NCBI GenBank assembly: GCA_002393725.1
Contig: DGTJ01000094.1
Location: 1-23,257 of the forward strand
Direction of reading: 5' to 3'
Source: Prevotella sp. UBA4339
GTDB lineage: Bacteria > Bacteroidota > Bacteroidia > Bacteroidales > Bacteroidaceae
Length of the DNA: 23,257 nucleotides
Of the stretch, positions 1-7,398 are shown in pieces; within the stretch, counting starts at the first letter, position 1; every line of letters starts with the position of its first letter. A program made the translations under genes and the position numbers. The notes under the pieces are model-generated. The model was given only the letters and a program-made list of their open reading frames with translations, did not search any database and was not told where the DNA came from.

Positions 1-146
1 GTCTGAACATGGCCAAGGAGATGCTCTCCGCGAAGACTGGCAACCGTAACATCACCGAGGTGGCTTACGCCGTAGGGTTCAACGACCCCAAATATTTCAC
101 TCGCTGCTTTACCAAAATGTTCGGCAAGAGTCCCAGCACATTCTAA
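1..146 (+). CDS. C-terminal end of an AraC-type regulator, probably an HTCS sensor-regulator (partial)
   Basis: Only the last 47 codons are present (reading from base 3 to the TAA at 144-146); the gene continues upstream of the window. The peptide is the second half of an AraC-family double helix-turn-helix: a conserved A-K-E-M-L helix, then I-T-E-V-A-Y-A-V-G-F-N-D, then K-Y-F-T-R-C-F-T-K-M-F-G-K-S-P-S. Seen: the AraC DNA-binding signature and the stop codon. Known: in Bacteroidales, hybrid two-component systems that sense glycan fragments in the periplasm end in such a domain and are often encoded beside the susC gene they activate. Inferred: this is the HTCS of the downstream PUL. A stand-alone AraC regulator cannot be excluded because the sensor part is out of view. 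Confidence 0.85.
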   Translation, partial: LNMAKEMLSAKTGNRNITEVAYAVGFNDPKYFTRCFTKMFGKSPSTF

Positions 147-218
147 GTGCTATTGCATTATTTGAACCCTTGACATAGCTCAAGAGGTGGAAAATAAGAG
201 TTGCTAGGCACAAAATAT

Positions 219-256
219 GTTTTGTCCACCTAATAAATCGTTTTGTCCACCTAATA
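219..256 (+). promoter_or_regulatory. Perfect 17-bp direct repeat in 21-bp register, likely regulator binding site
   Basis: GTTTTGTCCACCTAATA occurs at 219-235 and again at 240-256, identical, with starts 21 bp apart (two helical turns). It ends 15 bp before the -7 box of the susC promoter. AraC-type regulators commonly bind paired direct repeats on one DNA face, so this is the best candidate operator for the regulator ending at 146. A weaker inverted match (AGGTGGA) lies at 185-191. Confidence 0.7.
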
Positions 257-271
257 TTTTATAATAAGAAT

Positions 272-279
272 TAATTTTG
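272..279 (+). promoter_or_regulatory. Bacteroidota -7 box of the susC promoter
   Basis: TAATTTTG fits the Bacteroidota consensus TAnnTTTG. It lies 53 bp before the susC start codon. No TTTG sits at the expected -33 distance; the spot is occupied by the end of the direct repeat at 240-256. That suits a promoter that depends on the upstream activator, which is an inference. Confidence 0.55.
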
Positions 280-331
280 CGCAAAATTTCACTAATATAA
301 ACTAATTTTTATAACTTTAAAACAATTAACA

Positions 332-3300
332 ATGAGAAAACAATTTTTCTTCTCTGCGTTGCTGGCACTGAGTGCTGTTGGAGGTCTGTCGCTTTGTCCG
401 ACCACCGCTATGGCATCTGTTCAGCAGCAAACCATCAAGGTCACCGGCCAGGTCGTTGACCACGAAGGTGAAGCACTCATTGGTGCAACCGTCAAGGTGA
501 AGGGAACTCAAAACGGTGTCATTACCGATTTTGACGGAAACTTCTCTATCGACGCTCCATCCAATGCTACTCTCGTAGTAAGTTATGTAGGCTACAAGGA
601 TCGCGAGATTGCCGTTCGCGGTCGTGCCGTTATCGAGCAGATCCAGCTCGAGTCTGACTCACAGCTCCTCGACCAGGTTGTTGTTGTGGGTTATGGTGTT
701 CAGAAGAAGGCCGATCTCACCGGTTCTGTGTCTATCGTTAATGCTGACGAGCTGAAGCGCGTGTCACACTCTAACATTTCTTCGATGCTCGAAGGTAAGG
801 TAGCCGGTGTATCAATTACTTCTGACGGTCAGCCAGGTGCAGACCCGACAGTACGTATCCGTGGTATCGGTTCTTTCGGAAGCACCGCTCCTCTTTATGT
901 TATCGACGGTGTGCCTATGGGTACTTCTATCCGTGACTTCTCTCCTAACGACATCGAGACAATCCAGGTGCTGAAGGATGCTTCTGCAGGTGCTATCTAT
1001 GGATCACGTGCCGCTAATGGTGTGGTTATCATCACAACAAAGGGCGGTAAGAAAGACCAGCCTCTTAAGGTTGACTATAAGGGCTATTTCGGTGCTGACA
1101 TCGTGTCGAATGACAAGTATGACCTTATGAATGCTGATCAGTATAGCGACTATCTTGGAAATGCAGCAGCCAACAGCGGTACCCCTCTTCCTGGTGGCTA
1201 TAGCCTTGGTGCAGATGGGAAATATCATTTCCGTGATGACACAAACACAGACTGGTTCAAAGAGGCTTTCAAGACAGGTATCCGTCAGAATCACAATGTA
1301 AACCTCTCTGGTGGTGGTGCTAACAATACTTATAATATAGGTTTAGACTACTATGACCAGAAGGGTACTATCGAGGGTACAGGTCCTGACTTCCGTCGTT
1401 ATACTGCACGTGTGAATAACACGATGGACACGAAGTTCATCAAGTTCCGTACAAGTCTGGTTTACTCTCACTCCGACCAGAACTCACAAACTATTTCAAA
1501 TGCCAATGAGTATATTCAGGGCCTTTATGGTAATCTTGGCAATGTGCTGGCTGGTGTACTTAACATGCAGCCAACCATCAAGGCTTACGACAATTCCACA
1601 TGGGTACTCGATGACATCGTCGGTTCTGCTAGCGGCTGGAAATACGATGCTTATGGCTATGGCGTATACTATGACACTATTCATGGTGACATCTCAGCAA
1701 TGAACCCGCTGCTTATCAACAATCTCCTACAGCGCAATACTGTTGTAGATCGCTTTATGGGTACTGCTTCTGCCGATGTTGACCTGTTGAACATGATTGG
1801 CATCAAGTCAAAGAATCATAATCTGACCTATAAGCTCAATCTTTCATATAGCACGACCAGTTGCAATGACAAGACATGGATTCCTGCTTGGGTTCAGAGT
1901 AACCGTGTATATCTTGCCAAGGAGAATGAGCGTCTGACCAAGGGTCATCGCAAATACACAGATGCCCTTATTGAGAACACTCTGACTTATGATGGTACTC
2001 TCGGTCTGCATCATATTAACCTTGTTGTAGGTCAGACATTTGAAGAGGAGAACTCTCAGACTCTGACAGCATGGGGTATCAACATGAACGAGCCTTATTT
2101 CCTGCAGATTCAAAATGCACTGACCCGCGATGCCGACTCATACGAAACCAAGCATACGCTGGCATCTTACCTTGCTCGTCTTAACTACGACTACGACGGA
2201 AAGTACCTCTTGTCTGCTATTGTTCGCCGCGATGGTAGTTCACGTCTTACTCCTGACAACCGCTGGGACACTTTCAGTTCATTCTCTATTGGTTGGCGTT
2301 TCGACAAGGAGAAATTCTTCCCCATCGATCGCGATATAGTTAACATGTTTAAACTTCGCGCCAGTTATGGTGAACTTGGATATGAGGCTGCAGTTGCCGA
2401 CTATGCTATCCAGGCTACCATGGCTCGTAATAACATGACATATTCGTTCGGCAATAATCCCGTCACAGGTTCAGCCATCTCTACCTTTGTTAACGAGAAC
2501 CTGTCGTGGGAGAAGAGAAAGACGATGAACGTCGGTCTTGATTTGGCTTTATTCAACAATCGAATTGAGTTCACTGCAGAGTGGTACAAGAACAAATCCC
2601 AGGATCTGCACTATGGCGTACCAGTTCCTGCAAGTGCTGGTGTGTCTAACGCAAGTGTGACAATGAATGCCGCCTCTATGGAGAACAGCGGTTTTGAGTT
2701 CTCTCTCACATATCGCAACCGCGACCACGCCTTGAAACATGAGATCAGTGCCAACCTGAGCACACTGAAGAACAAGGTTACTTCGCTTGGTTTCGGCACA
2801 GAGAAGTTTATTACTGGATCATATATTACAGAAGTTGGACAGGAAGTAGGTAAGTTCTATGGTTGGGACTATCAGGGCATTATCCGCACTCAGGAACAGC
2901 TCGACCAGCTGAACGCTACGGCTCAGGCCAATGGTTTCGATGAGTATCAGGCCGGTGCACAGGTGGGTGACTGCTACTACCGTGACGTAAACGGCGACGG
3001 TCAGATTACAGCCGATGACCAGACCGTACTTGGCAGTGGCCTGCCAAAGATCAGTTTCGGTTTGAGCGCTCATCTGGAGTATAGTATCTTCGATATGAGT
3101 ATTTCCACATTTGGTGCTCTTAACTACCACGTAACCGATTACCTCTATAACACCATGAACTCAAGTTATAGCTATGGAAACAAGCATGTGAATGTTCTCG
3201 GTGCCAATCAGTGGGATGGCGGCACTTATGTTGCTGATGTTCCACGCACATATCTGTCAAATCTTGGCTCACTGGCCTGGAACGATTTGTTCTCTAATCG

Positions 3301-3547
3301 TCAGATTCAGAATGCTGCCTATTGGAAGATTGCCAACATAGAGATAGGAGCCAACCTGCCTAACAAGTGGTTTGGTGGCTACGTAACAGGCGTTCGCCTC
3401 TATGTATCGGCACAGAATCTCTTTACCTTCACAGGCTATAAGGGCTATAACGTAGACTTTGCTGGTGGCACGTTTACTCCGGGCTACAACTACTGTTCGT
3501 ACCCAACACCGCGCAGCTTCATGGCAGGTCTTAACTTTACCTTCTAA
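332..3547 (+). CDS. susC: SusC-family TonB-dependent outer-membrane glycan transporter
   Basis: At 1071 residues it is the usual SusC size. Residues 1-28 are a signal peptide ending A-M-A. Residues about 35-110 form the carboxypeptidase-regulatory-like domain (V-T-G-Q-V-V-D-x-x-G-E-x-L-I-G-A-T-V). A TonB-box-like stretch Q-V-V-V-V-G-Y-G follows at 115-122, and the plug domain spans about 125-240 (V-R-I-R-G-x-G-S, Y-V-I-D-G-V-P, L-K-D-A-S-A-G-A-I-Y-G-S-R-A-A-N-G-V-V-I-I-T-T). The rest is beta-barrel, ending in Phe. An EF-hand-like D-V-N-G-D-G-Q-I-T loop near residue 885 is common in SusC proteins. It should import oligosaccharides energised by TonB-ExbBD, with SusD as lid. It is first in the PUL, 16 bp from susD. 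Substrate (arabinan fragments) is inferred from the three GH43 neighbours. Confidence 0.97.
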   Translation: MRKQFFFSALLALSAVGGLSLCPTTAMASVQQQTIKVTGQVVDHEGEALIGATVKVKGTQNGVITDFDGNFSIDAPSNATLVVSYVGYKDREIAVRGRAVIEQIQLESDSQLLDQVVVVGYGVQKKADLTGSVSIVNADELKRVSHSNISSMLEGKVAGVSITSDGQPGADPTVRIRGIGSFGSTAPLYVIDGVPMGTSIRDFSPNDIETIQVLKDASAGAIYGSRAANGVVIITTKGGKKDQPLKVDYKGYFGADIVSNDKYDLMNADQYSDYLGNAAANSGTPLPGGYSLGADGKYHFRDDTNTDWFKEAFKTGIRQNHNVNLSGGGANNTYNIGLDYYDQKGTIEGTGPDFRRYTARVNNTMDTKFIKFRTSLVYSHSDQNSQTISNANEYIQGLYGNLGNVLAGVLNMQPTIKAYDNSTWVLDDIVGSASGWKYDAYGYGVYYDTIHGDISAMNPLLINNLLQRNTVVDRFMGTASADVDLLNMIGIKSKNHNLTYKLNLSYSTTSCNDKTWIPAWVQSNRVYLAKENERLTKGHRKYTDALIENTLTYDGTLGLHHINLVVGQTFEEENSQTLTAWGINMNEPYFLQIQNALTRDADSYETKHTLASYLARLNYDYDGKYLLSAIVRRDGSSRLTPDNRWDTFSSFSIGWRFDKEKFFPIDRDIVNMFKLRASYGELGYEAAVADYAIQATMARNNMTYSFGNNPVTGSAISTFVNENLSWEKRKTMNVGLDLALFNNRIEFTAEWYKNKSQDLHYGVPVPASAGVSNASVTMNAASMENSGFEFSLTYRNRDHALKHEISANLSTLKNKVTSLGFGTEKFITGSYITEVGQEVGKFYGWDYQGIIRTQEQLDQLNATAQANGFDEYQAGAQVGDCYYRDVNGDGQITADDQTVLGSGLPKISFGLSAHLEYSIFDMSISTFGALNYHVTDYLYNTMNSSYSYGNKHVNVLGANQWDGGTYVADVPRTYLSNLGSLAWNDLFSNRQIQNAAYWKIANIEIGANLPNKWFGGYVTGVRLYVSAQNLFTFTGYKGYNVDFAGGTFTPGYNYCSYPTPRSFMAGLNFTF

Positions 3548-3563
3548 TATAAATACAATAAAA

Positions 3564-5354
3564 ATGAAGAAGATTATGAAACTATATAATATTTCTTTCG
3601 CTATACTGTTAGGGCTTGGCGCACTGACCTCTTGCGACAGCAAGTTGGACGTAACCAACCCCAACCAGCAGACGGCTGCCACCTTCAAGGAAGACTTAAG
3701 TGCCCTTGAAGAGACGGTAATTGCAGCCTACAACCACACCCGTATGGAGGGAACGTATGCCCGTGTCGGCTATATGCTTGACGTGTGCCGTGGAGATGAG
3801 GTCTGGAATTCCTCACAGGTATGGTACATGCCTTTCGATGATCTCAATGTTGCATTCACTGACGAGATTGGCCAGTGGTCATGGCGCGACTGGTATTATA
3901 CCATCAACGTGACTAACTACACACTGACAGCACTTGGCGATGATAACAATGCTCTCTCTGAGGCACAGAAGCGCATCAAAGGACAGATGCTCTTTATCCG
4001 TGGCCTGGGCTATTATAATCTGGCCGGATACTATCAGAATCCTATCCTGATTACCGATTATAATACATATTCTACTCTTGAAGGCCTCTATGGCACTAAC
4101 AGTAGTTATGACGAGGTATGGGATCAGGTGGAGAAAGACTTCTCTGAGGCAATGACCCTTCTGCCAAGCCGTGATGCTGGTGGTGAATGGGCAAAAGGAC
4201 GTGCCACCAGCGGTGCTGCTGCCGGCTACTATGCCCGTGCACTGATGATGCGCCACAAATATAGCGAGGCACTTACCGTGCTGAAGAATATCATCAATGG
4301 TCAGTATGGCACTTATAGGCTGATGGCCAACTATGGAGACAACTTCCGTGAAGGTGCTGCATATGAGAACAACGACGAGAGCCTCTATGAGGTACAGTTC
4401 CTTGACTATGGCTCTCAGGGTACAGACGATGAATGGACACCTGTAAATACCAGTGCTAACGCCACTCAGGGTTCGGCTATTGAGTCGAATTTCGGTCCTG
4501 GCGACTGTGGTGGATGGGCAGACCTCTCAGCTTCTCCTTGGCTCTACAATCTGTTTAAGGCAGAGCGCACCACCAGCGGTTCACTCGACCCACGACTCTA
4601 CTGGACCATCGGCACCTACGAGCCAGAATGGGACGGATTCGAGTTCGGCAATGTATGCTACACCGTTCAACAAGGTAATGATTGGGGTAACACAAGTATT
4701 CCATATGTAACAAACAACAACTATGGCGGACTGCCCGTAGCAAAGAACACCAACCTGCGCACAGGTATCTACGACAAGGTTGTAACAGGTCTGCACTGCG
4801 GTATCAATCTCCGCATGATGCGCTACTCCGACGTACTGCTTCGCGCTGCCGAGTGCGAGAACGAGGTTAATGGTCCTACCCAACAGGCTATCGACTGGAT
4901 CAATCAGGTACGTAACCGTGCCGGTCTGGCAAACCTCAACCTCTCTGACTTCGCCGGTAATGCCGACAAACTGTTCGAGCAGATTGCCAATGTAGAGCGT
5001 CCAAAGGAGTTCGGCTGTGAGTTCGGTCGTGGTTTCGACCTTCTCCGCTGGGGATTCTTCTACAGCGCTGACCGTCTGCAGCAGATGAAAGAACATGCAG
5101 CAGTAAACTTCTGGACAAAGGCAAACTACAACGATGGTGTTATTACCTTCACACCGAAGGATGCTGTTGATTACAGTACGTGCAGCAAGAGTTCTTACGA
5201 CACCTTCGCTGCAGGTCACGAGTTCTTCCCCATCTATCAGGGCACACTCAACGACAACCCCAACCTCGTGGGTAACTCTGCCAACACCAACACCAGCAAT
5301 GCTGAATATTTCTCAAGTAAGGGTTGGACGGTACATCCTGTTGTGAACCTTTAA
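3564..5354 (+). CDS. susD: SusD-family surface glycan-binding lipoprotein
   Basis: The chosen ATG at 3564 gives 596 residues and a clean SPII signal (L-G-L-G-A-L-T-S-C); the frame is open farther upstream into susC, but that extension lacks a signal peptide. SusD hallmarks are visible: I-K-G-Q-M-L-F-I-R-G-L-G-Y-Y-N-L in the TPR region, Y-D-E-V-W-D-Q-V-E-K-D-F-S-E-A repeats, the RagB/SusD C-terminal domain with L-R-M-M-R-Y-S-D-V-L-L-R-A-A-E, I-N-Q-V-R-N-R-A-G-L, E-R-P-K-E-F-G-C-E-F-G-R-G-F-D-L-L-R-W-G, and a final F-F-P-I-Y-Q-x-x-L-N-D-N-P-N-L. It caps the SusC barrel and binds glycan at the cell surface. Its ligand cannot be read from the sequence; arabinan is inferred from the locus. Confidence 0.97.
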   Translation: MKKIMKLYNISFAILLGLGALTSCDSKLDVTNPNQQTAATFKEDLSALEETVIAAYNHTRMEGTYARVGYMLDVCRGDEVWNSSQVWYMPFDDLNVAFTDEIGQWSWRDWYYTINVTNYTLTALGDDNNALSEAQKRIKGQMLFIRGLGYYNLAGYYQNPILITDYNTYSTLEGLYGTNSSYDEVWDQVEKDFSEAMTLLPSRDAGGEWAKGRATSGAAAGYYARALMMRHKYSEALTVLKNIINGQYGTYRLMANYGDNFREGAAYENNDESLYEVQFLDYGSQGTDDEWTPVNTSANATQGSAIESNFGPGDCGGWADLSASPWLYNLFKAERTTSGSLDPRLYWTIGTYEPEWDGFEFGNVCYTVQQGNDWGNTSIPYVTNNNYGGLPVAKNTNLRTGIYDKVVTGLHCGINLRMMRYSDVLLRAAECENEVNGPTQQAIDWINQVRNRAGLANLNLSDFAGNADKLFEQIANVERPKEFGCEFGRGFDLLRWGFFYSADRLQQMKEHAAVNFWTKANYNDGVITFTPKDAVDYSTCSKSSYDTFAAGHEFFPIYQGTLNDNPNLVGNSANTNTSNAEYFSSKGWTVHPVVNL

Positions 5355-5398
5355 AAAGGTAAAAAATAAAAAGGTAAAATAGTAAAAAGAATACAATT

Positions 5399-7315
5399 AT
5401 GAAATATCTAAATAAAATAGCATCAGTTTGCTGTGCAGCCGCTTTTGGTCTGATGGTTCTTACGAGCTGTGAGGGTGGCGACTTGTTCAGTATTGACTCT
5501 CCCGACTGGCTGACATCAAAGGCTGACTCTATTGCTGCCGAGAAAGCTAAGAACCAGGGTGGCAATGATGTCATTGAGGGCCTGGAAGAGGACGTTTATA
5601 CTGTTGGTGCCACCGACTACAGCACTGGCTGGTGGGCTCAGTTTTCTAAGTATTATCAGATTCCCGAGGGGCAGAAGTGGATTGCCCAGTTCAATCTGAA
5701 CATCAATCCCAATGCTTCTAACACCTATAAGAACTACGCCATGATTATCTGTAACGATGAAGATCGTGGAGCTGCAAATTACAAGGAGTATGGTGCTATC
5801 CGCTACGACTATCAGCCAAGCGGAAACTCTGAGTGGGGTGACTATATCGACAGAAGTCTGGCAACGAGCGACCTTGAATTCCAGAGTGATACCGATACCG
5901 GCGTTGACAAACTCGGTGGTAAAGTTACTCTCACCGTAGATCGTACAAACGGTGGTCTTGAGGTTACAATGACCAATGGAACAGTAACAAAGACTTACAT
6001 TCAGAAGTCACCGTTAGTTAATCTGAACGCAGATGCTTCTAACACTACAATACGTTGCTTCCTTGTTCCTGAAGGGTCTTATATCAACTGGCTGGGTTCT
6101 ACCATTGAGCCTATCGGCGGCTTCACTTCTAAGGAAGACAAGCAGCCACTGTCAATGACTCTGAATGGTGTGCCCAAGAAAGTACTCCAAGGTGCAACGG
6201 TTGAGGAAGCCTTTGCAAATGTTACGGCTACCATACAGTTCGAGCAGGAGGTTTCTGCTACAGTGAAGGCTTCTGATCTGACTTTCCAGGCTATACCTGA
6301 TATGAACTCACTGGGCAAGAAAACACTCGTAGCCGTCTATGCCAAGACCTATAAGGGCGAGGCTGCCGCTAAACCTGTTATAGCTACAGCCGAATTCAAT
6401 GTTGTAGACAAGATGTACACTTCTATCGGTGCTACCGACAACTCTACAGGCTGGTGGGGTGCTCACTCAGAGAACATTAAGGTTGGACCGAAGGAGACAT
6501 TTGTTTCTACATTCACCAACTACACCAGCGGTGCTAACAACTGGAACAACTTCGTAGTAGTACTCTGCAAGGCCGACAATACCGAATATGCAGTAGTACG
6601 TGCTGACAACTATGGCTGGGGTACTGGCTACGATGCCTGCACACCGAGCGGAGGACAGGCTGACTGGGGTGCTTGGCTCGCTGCCATGGACGGTGCCAAA
6701 GTGACTACCTACATCACCAACAATGGTGACGGCACTGCCAACGTGAAGGCTGTAATGGAAGGTACCGACGGCGAGACCTACATACAGGAGTATATCGGTA
6801 TCAACACAGTAGATCCAGATGACTTCTACTTCCGCTATACAGTGGACGGTTGCCATCTCGAGTTCGACGAGGTAGTTGGTGAGGAAGACAACTCTACCGC
6901 ATGGTGGGCTGCTCACTCTGCTAATTGGACTGTACCTGTAGATCAGACCTACGTAACACGCTTCAAGCACTACACCAATGGAGCTGCCAACTGGAACACA
7001 GTTGACGTGGTACTCACCCGTGAGGACAATAGCGAATATGCTGTACTCCGTTCCGACAACTATGGCTGGGGTGACAGCTACGCTGCTTGCACACCAAGTG
7101 GCGGACAGGCTGACTGGGCTGCATGGCTTGCTGCCATGGACGAGGCTATGGTGACAGTCTATGTGACCAACAACGGTTCAACAGCCGACGTGAAGATGGT
7201 ATTCGACGGTAACGATGGTGAGACCTACTATCAGAGCTACATCGGACTCCCAATCGAAGCCAACAACTTCCGCTTCCGCTTCACCATAGAAGGTGGACAC
7301 TTCGTATTCGAGTAA
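5399..7315 (+). CDS. Surface lipoprotein with three repeated aromatic-rich modules, probable surface glycan-binding protein
   Basis: The 638-residue protein has an SPII signal (V-L-T-S-C, Cys24) and sits where SusE/F-type binding proteins are encoded in PULs. Residues about 67-240, 340-487 and 493-638 are three copies of one module, each opening with S-T-x-W-W. Copies 2 and 3 are close (roughly 60% identical by eye), sharing D-N-Y-G-W-G, A-C-T-P-S-G-G-Q-A-D-W and D-G-E-T-Y; copy 1 is divergent, with Y-Q-P-S-G-N-S-E-W-G. A linker of about 90 residues (247-338) looks like an Ig-type beta domain. No catalytic motif is visible. The Trp/Tyr-rich, beta-rich repeats suggest glycan binding beside SusCD. 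I do not recognise the module family, so the function rests on position, anchor and composition. Confidence 0.8.
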   Translation: MKYLNKIASVCCAAAFGLMVLTSCEGGDLFSIDSPDWLTSKADSIAAEKAKNQGGNDVIEGLEEDVYTVGATDYSTGWWAQFSKYYQIPEGQKWIAQFNLNINPNASNTYKNYAMIICNDEDRGAANYKEYGAIRYDYQPSGNSEWGDYIDRSLATSDLEFQSDTDTGVDKLGGKVTLTVDRTNGGLEVTMTNGTVTKTYIQKSPLVNLNADASNTTIRCFLVPEGSYINWLGSTIEPIGGFTSKEDKQPLSMTLNGVPKKVLQGATVEEAFANVTATIQFEQEVSATVKASDLTFQAIPDMNSLGKKTLVAVYAKTYKGEAAAKPVIATAEFNVVDKMYTSIGATDNSTGWWGAHSENIKVGPKETFVSTFTNYTSGANNWNNFVVVLCKADNTEYAVVRADNYGWGTGYDACTPSGGQADWGAWLAAMDGAKVTTYITNNGDGTANVKAVMEGTDGETYIQEYIGINTVDPDDFYFRYTVDGCHLEFDEVVGEEDNSTAWWAAHSANWTVPVDQTYVTRFKHYTNGAANWNTVDVVLTREDNSEYAVLRSDNYGWGDSYAACTPSGGQADWAAWLAAMDEAMVTVYVTNNGSTADVKMVFDGNDGETYYQSYIGLPIEANNFRFRFTIEGGHFVFE

Positions 7316-7337
7316 CACTCGATGATAACCAAATGAA

Positions 7338-7374
7338 AGAGCCGGCTCCAGTGCCAAGGGGCTGAGCCGGCTCT
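7338..7374 (+). terminator. Hairpin after the lipoprotein gene, terminator or attenuator
   Basis: AGAGCCGGCTC (7338-7348) pairs perfectly with GAGCCGGCTCT (7364-7374), an 11-bp GC-rich stem with a 15-nt loop, followed by a weak T-containing stretch. It starts 23 bp after the lipoprotein stop and ends 24 bp before the next start. It could stop part of the transcription so that binding proteins exceed enzymes, or protect the upstream mRNA 3' end. Confidence 0.65.
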
Positions 7375-7398
7375 ATTTACATCTTTAAATTGCGAGAC

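Noticed and set aside
3459..3563. Extended N-terminus for SusD
   Set aside because: The upstream in-frame ATG lies inside susC and the extension hides the lipoprotein signal that starts at 3564.
4581..5219. Long minus-strand open frame opposite susD
   Set aside because: It lies entirely antisense to a clear susD gene, has no recognisable domain, and reflects the codon bias of the sense strand.
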